DNA of 64,000 bases from Thiorhodococcus minor. Lineage in GTDB: Bacteria; Pseudomonadota; Gammaproteobacteria; Chromatiales; Chromatiaceae. Location of the stretch: assembly GCF_010820565.1 (NCBI RefSeq), contig NZ_JAAIJQ010000030.1, positions 1-64,000 of the forward strand, read 5' to 3'. The notes under the pieces are model-generated. The model did not search any database. It was not told the DNA's origin and saw nothing but the letters and a program-made list of their open reading frames with translations. The position numbers and the translations under genes were made by a program. The first letter of the stretch is position 1. The number at the start of each line of letters is the position of its first letter. This document shows positions 37,515 through 46,057 of the stretch, piece by piece.

Positions 37515-40500
37515 GCCCAGCGCTCGCACAACAGCCGGTCGAGGGTCTCGCGGGCGGTTCGCCGCGAAAAGTGCCGCTCGATGTTCGCCAGACCCTTCCG
37601 AGCCAAGTCTTGCCAGATCCCCTGGTCGGAGTAGAGGCGCACCACTGCCTTCGCAAATGCCTCCGGATCATCGCCGATCAGAATGTCCGCGCCGTCCTCG
37701 AGGAACATGCCCTCCGCCGCGCAGGGGGTCGCCACCACGGGCACGCCATAGGCCATGCTCATATTGATCTTTCCCTTCACGCCGGCACCATAGCGCAATG
37801 GCGCGATGGACAGGCGGGCACGCTCGAAGTAGGGCGCAACCTCTTCCACATAGCCAGTGACATGCAGGTTGCGCTCGGGATCGTGCAAGGCCAGGACGTC
37901 GAGCGTCGGCCGACTGCCGATGATGTAGGTCGGCACCTGGCCGATCTCCGCCCAGACCAGGGGCAAGACCTCATGGACGTAATAGCGGACCGCATCCACA
38001 TTGGGGTCGTGATTGAATCCGCCGATGAAGAGGATGGCATCGCGCGCCTCGAAGGGCGTCTGCGTGGGATGCAGGTCGTGGATGTTGCTCAGGATCTCCA
38101 CCCGCACCTCCGGCGCCTCGACCGCGAGCATCTCCCGCTCGATGTGACTGACGACCAGGGTCAAATCCGAGCGCTGCATGAGATCGAGCTCCTGGCGCTT
38201 GCGCTGCTCGGCCAGCTTGCACGCGGCCGGGTCGGCGCGCAGGTCCGCCTCGCGCTGCTCGCGGAGGAAATGCAGATCCACGGTATCGAACCACAGCCAG
38301 GCCTGGGGGGCGTGCAGGCGCACATCGTCCAAGAGGGCGCTGGCGACCATGACGCGACTCAGGATCACCAGGTCGCACTCGGCGCCGCGGCGATGGAGGA
38401 AATCCGCGATCGAGACCGTTTGCGGTGCGTGCAGCACCTCGACACCACGCCGCTGCAGATGCCCACCATAGGGCTCGCAATACTCCAGGTTCGAGGGCGC
38501 GAAGGTCACGTGCCAGCCCTGCTCGAGAAAGGTCTCCAGCAGATGGAACATCCGCAGCGATCCGGAATCCTGGTCCGGGGTCAGCATGACGGCGTCGACC
38601 ACCAGGACGCGGCGGCGCAAGCGGCTGAATTCATTCCCGTTAAGCGCACGGCCGGACGCGGCCATCGGCACCACTGCCGTCACCTCCGGCTGATAGAGGA
38701 TGGCCTTGCCGGCCGCCTGAAGCGCCGCGCAGAGTCCTTCCAAACCGCCTTCGCCGCCTTGCGGGACATCGGGCGTAGCGAGCGCCTGCCGGCTTACCAA
38801 GAGGCAGGCGTCGGAGCCAGCGTCCACCTCACGGAAGAAGTTGAATTCCGGGGCCAGCGGGTCCTGCCCCGCACCCATCATGTGCACCAGCCCATCTGGA
38901 GTACGCACCCCGCCGGCTGCGACCAAGCGGCCGTCCGTGCCCATGACCTTCACGCAGACCGCACCCGCCGGCGCCCCGCTGAGCCGGGCGTCCTGCGCGC
39001 ACTGCACCATCCGCGACAGCCAATCGTTCGGCTGGATATTGATGGCCGAGAGCAGCAGCAGCCACTCGCCCGCGCCCAGACTCAGGGCCTCCGCGAGCAG
39101 CTTGCGGGTGTCGACCTCCCTGCCGACCGCGACTCGGCGCAGCGCGGGCAAGCGCGCCTCGAGGACCCCGGCGATCGGATGGCCCTCCGGGTAATGCAGC
39201 AGCAGCTCGAACGGCGGGACATGCTGCCCCTCCGCGAGGCCCTTGAGGAGTCTGATCGTATCGGGCGCGACGCGGCTCGGATCCATGAGGATCATGACGA
39301 GCGGCCGCGGGTGCGGCTTGAGATCGATCGAGGAGAGCTCGAGCGCCTGCCAGAGATCCCGGATGCTCGGCTCCGCGCAGGCTCGCGATCGACGTAGCCT
39401 ACACAACAGCGAGCGCGCGACCACAGCCACGCCATAGGCCTTGGCGGTATCGGCGATATGCCCGGCATGAGCGGCAAGGCGCACCAAGGGACGCTTGACG
39501 CGCAGCAGTACCGACTTGCCCTGCCGGTATGGCCGCAGCAGCGGCTTGGTGAGGACTGCGACCGTGCTCAGGATGCGTCCGTGGAAGGAGCGGTAGCGCG
39601 CCAGCTCTTCCCGGCACCAGAGCGCGTCCGTGAGGCTCTGAATTCCGAGGATGTCGAGGAGCTCGCGATCCGCCTCGCGCGCCGACTCCAGGATGCGCTG
39701 CCTGGCATCGGCGGCGAGGATACGCTCGTGGAGCGTGGCGACCTCCTGCTCGACGGTGCGCTTCTCGGCAGCCAGGAGCGAGTGGCGAACCTTCCACTGC
39801 TCCAGATCGAGCTTGGCCGCATTCAGCTTCTCCCAGACCGCCAGATGCTTGCGCGCGCTCTCTTCGCGCAGCTCCTCGTACATGCTGCGATGCTTGGCGT
39901 AGTCCACCAATCCGAGCAGCTGCTCGAGGCTCCAGCGGGAGCGCCATTTGCCAAAGATCCGTGCCAGCCCTGGGTCGATGGCCTGGTCCTGCTGACGCAG
40001 CCCAAACCCGCTCTCGCTGGCGATGCGGTAGACCGCACTCACCTGATCGACATGGGCCAGGGGTGTCAGCGCACTGAGCTGGATCCAAAAATCCCAATCC
40101 TCGTAGACGTCCAGGGTCTCGTCGAATCGCAGCGAGGCGCCAACCAGATCACGCGCGAAGAGGACGGCATGGATGGGCAGATAGTTCTCGATCAGCAGGC
40201 GCAGCGGGTCGTAGGGCTCATTGAAGACGTGCAGGGTGCTCCACTCGCCGTCCGCCTCCTCGCGACGACATGCGACCCCGGCATAGGCCGCCCGAGCCTC
40301 ACCTCTGCCCGCGATCGCCGAGACCAGGCTGGCGATATGCTCTGGCAGCAGCCAATCATCGTCATCCAGAAAAAGGGCATAGTCGCCCAGCGCCCGGTCG
40401 AGCCCGAGGTTGGCGGCCGCGCCCCGCCCCAGCTGCGCGCCCGTCGAAGCCGTGCGCATGGGAAACTCGCCGCAATGGCTCGGATGGCCGAGGCTCCCCT

Positions 40501-41356
40501 GACCGGCGACATCCACGAGGACCACTTCGAGGCGTCTGTAGGTCTGGGCCGCAATGGAATCCAGCGCCTGATCCAGCGTCGCTCTAGCCGTCGTTCGGAC
40601 GATGACGGAAACAAGCGAGCCCGACTCGGCGCCTGCCGCCGAGCCCTCTGCGCTCGGGATCCGGCCGAGACCTGAGATCCAATCCTGAATCTCCGCCGCG
40701 CCGACGAGACGAAAGCCTTCCGCGGCCGTAACGTCCTCATCCAGCCCGGCGGCACGGATGACGCTCATCGCGCTCGCCTGACGCATCCGCGCGGCCGCGT
40801 CCGGAAGCTCGGCCAGGCACTGCATGGCACGCGACTTGGCTTCCACCGTCTCCGTGATGTCGGCCAGGTGAGTCGGCGCCATGGGCGCACTCAGCTCGTA
40901 GGTGGCCAGCTCAGGACCAGCCGGGGAGCGACGCACCGCCTCGCGCGCGATCAGCCCGAGCCGCGCGCGCGCTGGGTCGGGGTCGTCGAATGCGGGGGCG
41001 TAAATGCGCACGACCGCCAGCTCGGCGAGCTGATCGATGAGCCAGCGCACACTCGCCTCGTCATAGCCGAACGGCTGCTCGAGGCGTGACCTGAGGCGCA
41101 CCTCCTTGCAGCCAAGACATTCGCCAGCGGCGCGCGCTAGCCCCGCCCAGCCCGCAAGCGCCTGCGCATCGTCCTCGGCGGCCAGCTCCGGCAGCACCAT
41201 GACGAAGACATCATGGTCACGCGCTGCGTGCCGCGCCAAGACGCCACCACAGGCGCAGACCTCATCGCCTGGGCGTGCCGCCAACGCCAGAACGGGACCG
41301 CTCTCCAGTGCGAGGGACGGCAGGCTTCCATTGTGCTCGTTTCCAGGACTGCTCAT
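37511..41356 (-). CDS. Giant fusion: degenerate PIG-L deacetylase - GT2 - coiled coil - GT2-like - GT4
   Basis: 1281-residue multi-domain protein. About residues 20-200: PIG-L/LmbE-like domain, but the zinc motif reads ARPGDE (27-32) instead of AHPDDE and the second motif reads DPDPAR (125-130) instead of HPDHRA, so metal ligands are lost. About 248-460: GT2 glycosyltransferase (VSVIVRTTARATLDQALDSI, YALFLDDDDWLLPEHI with the DxD at 331-334, DVYEDWDFWIQL). About 490-570: coiled coil. About 685-910: second GT2-like module (PLVMILMDPSRVAPDTIRLL, LLLLSAINIQPNDW). About 925-1281: GT4 (DQDSGSLRMFHLLETFLEQG, IGGFNHDPNVDAVRYY, APLRYGAGVKGKINMSMAYG, VVATPCAAEGM). Start ATG 41356; a TTG at 41404 is an alternative. 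Translationally coupled to the next glycosyltransferase. Confidence 0.85.
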   Translation of the reverse strand: MSSPGNEHNGSLPSLALESGPVLALAARPGDEVCACGGVLARHAARDHDVFVMVLPELAAEDDAQALAGWAGLARAAGECLGCKEVRLRSRLEQPFGYDEASVRWLIDQLAELAVVRIYAPAFDDPDPARARLGLIAREAVRRSPAGPELATYELSAPMAPTHLADITETVEAKSRAMQCLAELPDAAARMRQASAMSVIRAAGLDEDVTAAEGFRLVGAAEIQDWISGLGRIPSAEGSAAGAESGSLVSVIVRTTARATLDQALDSIAAQTYRRLEVVLVDVAGQGSLGHPSHCGEFPMRTASTGAQLGRGAAANLGLDRALGDYALFLDDDDWLLPEHIASLVSAIAGRGEARAAYAGVACRREEADGEWSTLHVFNEPYDPLRLLIENYLPIHAVLFARDLVGASLRFDETLDVYEDWDFWIQLSALTPLAHVDQVSAVYRIASESGFGLRQQDQAIDPGLARIFGKWRSRWSLEQLLGLVDYAKHRSMYEELREESARKHLAVWEKLNAAKLDLEQWKVRHSLLAAEKRTVEQEVATLHERILAADARQRILESAREADRELLDILGIQSLTDALWCREELARYRSFHGRILSTVAVLTKPLLRPYRQGKSVLLRVKRPLVRLAAHAGHIADTAKAYGVAVVARSLLCRLRRSRACAEPSIRDLWQALELSSIDLKPHPRPLVMILMDPSRVAPDTIRLLKGLAEGQHVPPFELLLHYPEGHPIAGVLEARLPALRRVAVGREVDTRKLLAEALSLGAGEWLLLLSAINIQPNDWLSRMVQCAQDARLSGAPAGAVCVKVMGTDGRLVAAGGVRTPDGLVHMMGAGQDPLAPEFNFFREVDAGSDACLLVSRQALATPDVPQGGEGGLEGLCAALQAAGKAILYQPEVTAVVPMAASGRALNGNEFSRLRRRVLVVDAVMLTPDQDSGSLRMFHLLETFLEQGWHVTFAPSNLEYCEPYGGHLQRRGVEVLHAPQTVSIADFLHRRGAECDLVILSRVMVASALLDDVRLHAPQAWLWFDTVDLHFLREQREADLRADPAACKLAEQRKRQELDLMQRSDLTLVVSHIEREMLAVEAPEVRVEILSNIHDLHPTQTPFEARDAILFIGGFNHDPNVDAVRYYVHEVLPLVWAEIGQVPTYIIGSRPTLDVLALHDPERNLHVTGYVEEVAPYFERARLSIAPLRYGAGVKGKINMSMAYGVPVVATPCAAEGMFLEDGADILIGDDPEAFAKAVVRLYSDQGIWQDLARKGLANIERHFSRRTARETLDRLLCERWA

Positions 41357-41701
41357 GCGGGGCGCAGCGGCTCGCTGTCTTCGGGGTATCGGACCCAGTC
41401 TCAACCGGACGAGGGATGATACACCATGCCGCCGGCACGGATCGGAATTGGCGCATTCGCGCAGTGACGCCTTTGATGCTCAGGCGCCTCGGCGCGGATC
41501 GCCCGAGATCGGCGCAGTCGGCGGGACGCGGATTGGAATCCGGCTCAGCCCGCCCGAAGCGCCTCGCGGACACGAGAAGTGCGCAGCCGACCTCTTTCCC
41601 AGGGTACATCGCCTCGTCCGCGCTCGGCACGCTTCGTCGAGACCGCCGTCGGCGGCACCCCGCGCCGCCCACGGCTCAGACCAAGGGCATCGCCGCGATG
41701 C
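41357..41701. other. Intergenic upstream of glycosyltransferase genes
   Basis: No gene is supported. Small open frames cross it on both strands but their composition (Arg/Pro/Ala-rich) is that of GC-rich noncoding DNA. It should hold the promoter of the glycosyltransferase pair and the end of the Sel1 transcript. I see no tRNA here. Confidence 0.55.
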
Positions 41702-42025
41702 TCAATGCCGAGCCGCCGCAGGGCGCGAGGCATGCAGATCGGCCGCGCGCAGCCGTTTCGCGGTCTCGTACTGCGCGTCCGTCATCTGCATGCCCACGAC
41801 CTCGCGCAAGCGCTCCGCATCCCGATCTCCCTGCGCGACGGCGAGCGAGAGCCAATAATGCGCGAGCGCGAGATCGACGGGGACGCCCCGCCCCTCGGCG
41901 CACACCAAGCCCATGGCATACTGGGCATCCACCTCGCCGCGCTCGGCGGCCTCTTGAATGCGCGGCACCATCGCGGGGTCGTTGCGGAGAAGCACGAGAT
42001 CCTTCAGGTAAGCGCTGCTGGTCAT
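41702..42025 (-). CDS. Small Sel1-repeat protein
   Basis: 107-residue protein with about one and a half Sel1-like repeats: IQEAAERGEVDAQYAMGLVC then GRGVPVDLALAHYWLSLAVAQGD then AERLREVVGM. Sel1 repeats are alpha-alpha hairpins used for protein binding. There is no signal peptide or membrane helix, so it is cytoplasmic. ATG 42025 has AGGAG (42034-42038) 8 nt upstream, which decides it against the in-frame ATG at 42049. Function unknown. Confidence 0.75.
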   Translation of the reverse strand: MTSSAYLKDLVLLRNDPAMVPRIQEAAERGEVDAQYAMGLVCAEGRGVPVDLALAHYWLSLAVAQGDRDAERLREVVGMQMTDAQYETAKRLRAADLHASRPAAARH

Positions 42026-42061
42026 CGAGGTTTCTCCTGGGAAGAACATGAACCTAGTTCG

Positions 42062-42095
42062 AGCGGCCAGCGGCCAGCGGCCAGCGGCCAGCGGC
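42062..42095. repeat. Heptamer tandem repeat
   Basis: AGCGGCC is repeated four times exactly (42062-42089) with a partial fifth. Same unit length as the GGCAGGT array at 16673-16735 but a different sequence. It lies just upstream of the Sel1 gene's ribosome site, in its leader. Confidence 0.9.
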
Positions 42096-42503
42096 GGAAA
42101 ATCATACAGTTGCCGGATTTTCTAGCCGCCCACCCCTTGGGTGACTCAGAAGAAGACCTGAAAGCAGCGCCAAAACAGAGCTTTGAGCTGGCTGCTGGTG
42201 GCTGGCAGCTCTTTCTAGGATGAATCCTTGGGTCAGCCATGCCCTGAGGAAGGCGCTGAGCGCCGCGAGCGCGGACTGGGTCGCGCCGACGATGGCTGCC
42301 AAAGTTTTCCGGTCCGCCGGGGCAAGCTGGTAACATCGGCGCTCACGTCGTCGACAATGAGATCGGGACTGATCGGGCTTCTCAGCGCGAGCGGCGATGG
42401 CCGTCGGACCAAATCCCGCGCCGATCGCAGGTGAGGTTGGGCCGCACCTGGACGCTTCCAAGCATGCGGTCACCTTCCCCGGACGCGCTCCAGGCATCCA
42501 CAG
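42096..42503. other. Intergenic between Sel1 and DUF1015 genes
   Basis: Divergent promoter region of about 400 bp. A minus-strand frame of 143 codons crosses it but is low-complexity and lacks a recognisable start site, so I do not call it. A GCTGGCTGCTGGTGGCTGGC stretch near 42187-42206 is another imperfect short repeat. Confidence 0.5.
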
Positions 42504-43751
42504 ATGAGCAACTCTCCGATGACTCTGATCCAACCCTTCTCAGGCCTGCGCCCCGCGCCAGACCAAGCGGGCGAGGTCGCCGCCCCGCCCTATGACGTCA
42601 TGAGCGCGGCCGAAGCAAGACGAATGGTCGAGGGACGGCCGTGGAGCTTCCTGCACATTTCACGGCCCGAAGTCGATCTCCCGCCCGGGACAGACCCCTA
42701 CGCGCCCGAGGTCTACGCCAAGGCGCACGAAAACCTCGGCCGCATGCTCGACCAGGGCTTGCTGATCCGCGATCCACAGCCAAGCTATTACGTCTATCGG
42801 CTCACCATGGGCGGGCATCGGCAAACCGGGCTGGTCGCCGCCGCGTCCGTGGAGGCCTATGACACCGACCGGATCAAGAAGCACGAGCACACCCGCCCAG
42901 CCAAGGAAGATGACCGCGTACGCCAGATCCAGGCCCTTGGCGCCCAGACCGGGCCTGTCTTTCTGGTCTATCGCGCCCACGCCGAGATCGACGCCTGCCT
43001 TGCCCGCGTGAGCGGCGCCGAGCCGGAGGTCGACATCACTGCGCCAGACGGGGTGCGTCACGAGCTCTGGACGCTCACCGATGCGGGGGAGATCGACCTC
43101 CTGACCCGCGCATTCGACGCGCTGGACGCCCTCTACGTGGCCGATGGGCACCACCGCTCCGCGGCCGCCTCGCGGGTCGCGGCTCAAGGTCGGCAGGAGG
43201 GTCGCGCCAAGGACCAGGAGCAAGGCTTTCTCGCCGTCATCTTCCCGCACGACCAGATGCAGATCCTCGACTACAACAGGGTCGTTCGCGATCTCAATGG
43301 TCAAAGCGTCGCGGACTTTCTCGACCGAATCCGCAGCGCCTTCGAGGTCAAGCCTTCGGGCACGCCCGTGAAACCGGCCGCGCCGGCAGACTTCGGGATG
43401 TACCTGAAAGGGCAGTGGTACCTGCTGAGACTGGATCCCCGACACATCCCTGCCGAGGATCCGGTTGCCAGGCTGGACGTCAGTCTGCTGCAGGAGCACC
43501 TGATCGCGCCCATCCTCGACATCGGCGACCCCAGGCGCGACGACCGCATCGATTTCGTGGGTGGAATCCGCGGGCTGGAAGGGCTCGCCGCGCGTGTCGA
43601 TTCGGGTGAAATGGCCGTAGCCTTCGCGCTCCATCCGACGCGCATGGAGGATCTCATGGCAGTCGCCGACGCTGGCGAGGTCATGCCACCCAAGTCCACA
43701 TGGTTCGAGCCCAAGCTCGCCGACGGTCTCGTCAGCCTAGTCCTCGACTAG
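42504..43751 (+). CDS. DUF1015 family protein (SerK-like kinase fold)
   Basis: 415-residue DUF1015 protein. Typical marks in order: IQPFSGLRPAPDQAGEVAAPPYDVMS opening (seen as PFSGLRPAP and VAAPPYDVMS), FLHISRPEVD, YYVYRLTMGGHRQTGLVAA, KKHEHTRPAKEDDRVRQI, ALYVADGHHRSAAA with the strictly conserved ADGHHR, and DFVGGIRGLEGL near the C-terminus. Archaeal SerK, a member of this family, is an ADP-dependent free-serine kinase, and SbnI is a related regulator; bacterial members are mostly untested. Probably cytoplasmic. Monocistronic or with relA, 73 bp downstream. Confidence 0.88.
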   Translation: MSNSPMTLIQPFSGLRPAPDQAGEVAAPPYDVMSAAEARRMVEGRPWSFLHISRPEVDLPPGTDPYAPEVYAKAHENLGRMLDQGLLIRDPQPSYYVYRLTMGGHRQTGLVAAASVEAYDTDRIKKHEHTRPAKEDDRVRQIQALGAQTGPVFLVYRAHAEIDACLARVSGAEPEVDITAPDGVRHELWTLTDAGEIDLLTRAFDALDALYVADGHHRSAAASRVAAQGRQEGRAKDQEQGFLAVIFPHDQMQILDYNRVVRDLNGQSVADFLDRIRSAFEVKPSGTPVKPAAPADFGMYLKGQWYLLRLDPRHIPAEDPVARLDVSLLQEHLIAPILDIGDPRRDDRIDFVGGIRGLEGLAARVDSGEMAVAFALHPTRMEDLMAVADAGEVMPPKSTWFEPKLADGLVSLVLD

Positions 43752-43824
43752 GGCCGAGAACCGCCAAGAATCGCACGGAACCGAACCGGCCTCGCAGCTA
43801 GAGGCCGACCAGCAAGGCCCCATC

Positions 43825-46044
43825 ATGGTCAAGCCCACCTACAACCTCCCGGATCAAGACGCGGACGACGGCACCGCCATCGCGCACTGGCTGCGAAGCA
43901 TCCAGGCGCACTACTCGGAGGAGGAGAGCGCGCGGATCGCGGAGGCCTGCCAGGCCATGGCCGAGTGCCATGGCGACCGCCACGTGGACACAGGCGAGAC
44001 CCATGTGCGCCACGCCGTCTCGACCGCGGACATCCTGCTCGGCTTGCGCATGGACGACGAGACCCTGATCGCCGCGCTGCTCAACGGCTGTTTGGCCCGC
44101 GGAGACATCACCGAGGCCCAGCTCGGCGAGCGCTTCGGGCCCGGCATCGCCCGCATGGTCGGCGACCTCGCCCGCATCGGCCAGATTGCGAGCATCGACG
44201 CCGTGATCGCGGAGAAGGATCAGCCCCAGCATGAGGAGAACCTGCGTCGGCTCCTGCTCGGCATCGCCGAGGACGTGCGCGTCGTGCTGGTGGTCCTGGC
44301 CGAGCGCGTGCACCTGATGCGCGCCATCAAGGACCTGGAGCCGGGCCGCCGGACCAAGCTCGCGCGCGACACCCAGCGCGTCTACGCCCCCCTCGCCAAT
44401 CGCCTGGGTATCTGGCAGATCAAGTGGGAGCTGGAGGATTTGACCCTGCGCTACCTCCAGCCCGGGGAGTACAAGCGCATTGCCAAGCTCCTTTCCGAGC
44501 GCCGCGGGGAGCGCGAGCAATACATCGCCGGCGTCATCCAGACCCTGCGCGAGAAGTTCGCAGAAGCCAAGATCGAGGCCGAGATCACAGGGCGCCCCAA
44601 GCACATCTTCAGCATCTGGAAGAAGATGCAGCGCAAGGGGGTCGACATCGCCGAGATCTTCGACTTGCGCGCGGTGCGCATCATGGTCCACACGGTGGCC
44701 GACTGTTATGCCGCGCTCGGCGTGGTGCACGGACTCTGGAAGCACATCCCCAAGGAGTTCGACGACTACATCGCCACGCCCAAGGGAAACATGTATCGGT
44801 CGCTGCACACCGCGGTCATCGGGCCCGAGGACAAATCGCTCGAGGTGCAGATCCGTACCTACGACATGCATCGCCATGCCGAATACGGTGTCGCCGCGCA
44901 CTGGGCCTACAAAGAAGCCAAGGGCCACGACGCCGAGTTCCAGCGGCGCGTCGTCTGGATGCGCAACTGGCTCGAGCTCAAGAACGAGAGCGATAACGTG
45001 GCGAACGTCATGGAGCGCTTCAAGGCGGAGCTCGAGCCCGTCCATATCTATGTGCTCACGCCCCAGTCCAAGGTGGTCGAGCTTCCCAAGGGGTCGACGC
45101 CACTGGATTTCGCCTACGCCATCCACTCGGAGGTCGGCAACCGCTGCCGCGGCGCCCGTGTCAACGACCGCATCGTCCCGCTGAACTACAGGCTCAATAG
45201 CGGCGACATGGTCGAGATTCTGACGCAGAAGAACGCCGCACCGAGCCGCGATTGGCTCAGCCCCCACCACGGCTATCTCACCACGGCGCGGGCACGCAAC
45301 CGGGTGCGTCAGTGGTTCAAGCAGCAGAGCTTCGACCAGCACCTGCAGAACGGTCGCACCGCCTTGGAGCGCGAGATCGCTCGACTCGGCATCGTCGAGA
45401 AGCCCCATCCTGACGAGCTTGCGCCACGCTTCAACTTCAAGCGTGGCGAGGACATGCTCGCCGCCATCGGGCGCGGCGATCTGGCCGTGGGCCTCGTCGC
45501 GCGCAAGGTCGGCGAGCCCAAGGCCGAAGAGGCAAAGGCCAAGGAGCCCGCGCCCAAGCCGCGCGCGCCAGCCAGGCACAGGGCGTCACCGACTGGCGAC
45601 GTCGTCGTCGAAGGGGTCGACGACCTCATGACGCACATGGCGCAATGCTGCAAGCCCGTGCCCCATGACCCCATCGTCGGCTTCGTCACCCGTGGCCGGG
45701 GCGTGAGCATCCACCGCAAGAGCTGCAACAACGTCCGCCACCTGCCGCCGGAGGAGGCCGAGCGCTTGATCGATGTCCGCTGGGCGGACCAACCGGCGGA
45801 AACGACCTACCCCGTCGATCTGCTGGTCATCGCCTCCGACCGCAAAGGCCTGTTGCGCGATGTCACCTCGATCTTCTCCGACGACGATGTGGATGTGTTG
45901 GGTGTCAACACCCACTCCGAGCGCAGCACGGACACCGCGTCCATGCGTTTCACCATCGAGGTCAGGGATATGCGGCAAGTCGCGCGTCTCACGGGCAAGC
46001 TGCAACAGCTGCCGGAGGTGCTGAGCGTGCGACGGTCACTGTGA
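43825..46044 (+). CDS. relA: (p)ppGpp synthetase RelA
   Basis: 739-residue long RSH protein of the stringent response. The N-terminal HD domain has lost its hydrolase residues: AALLNGCLARGD (about 84-94) stands where SpoT has ALLHDVIEDT. The synthetase domain is intact with GRPKHIFSIWKKM, EIFDLRAVRIMV, and EFDDYIATPKGN (E311-x-D-D), the EXDD pattern of monofunctional RelA rather than the RFKD of SpoT. TGS (VYVLTPQ-like HIYVLTPQSKVVELPKGSTP), the zinc-finger region with CCKPVPHDPIVGF and the C-terminal ACT domain (LLRDVTSIFSDDDVDVLGV) follow. It should bind ribosomes with uncharged tRNA. Confidence 0.97.
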   Translation: MVKPTYNLPDQDADDGTAIAHWLRSIQAHYSEEESARIAEACQAMAECHGDRHVDTGETHVRHAVSTADILLGLRMDDETLIAALLNGCLARGDITEAQLGERFGPGIARMVGDLARIGQIASIDAVIAEKDQPQHEENLRRLLLGIAEDVRVVLVVLAERVHLMRAIKDLEPGRRTKLARDTQRVYAPLANRLGIWQIKWELEDLTLRYLQPGEYKRIAKLLSERRGEREQYIAGVIQTLREKFAEAKIEAEITGRPKHIFSIWKKMQRKGVDIAEIFDLRAVRIMVHTVADCYAALGVVHGLWKHIPKEFDDYIATPKGNMYRSLHTAVIGPEDKSLEVQIRTYDMHRHAEYGVAAHWAYKEAKGHDAEFQRRVVWMRNWLELKNESDNVANVMERFKAELEPVHIYVLTPQSKVVELPKGSTPLDFAYAIHSEVGNRCRGARVNDRIVPLNYRLNSGDMVEILTQKNAAPSRDWLSPHHGYLTTARARNRVRQWFKQQSFDQHLQNGRTALEREIARLGIVEKPHPDELAPRFNFKRGEDMLAAIGRGDLAVGLVARKVGEPKAEEAKAKEPAPKPRAPARHRASPTGDVVVEGVDDLMTHMAQCCKPVPHDPIVGFVTRGRGVSIHRKSCNNVRHLPPEEAERLIDVRWADQPAETTYPVDLLVIASDRKGLLRDVTSIFSDDDVDVLGVNTHSERSTDTASMRFTIEVRDMRQVARLTGKLQQLPEVLSVRRSL

Positions 46045-46057
46045 GGGCACGGCGGCC

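Noticed and set aside
41357-41701. Possible tRNA suggested by GGATTGGAATCC near 41530
   Set aside because: No acceptor stem or anticodon arm can be drawn around it.
42102-42533. 143-codon minus-strand frame in the Sel1/DUF1015 gap
   Set aside because: Low complexity, overlaps the DUF1015 start and repeat-like DNA; no start signal.
43798-45579. 593-codon minus-strand frame
   Set aside because: Lies fully antisense to relA, whose domains are all recognised; long antisense frames are expected at this GC content.
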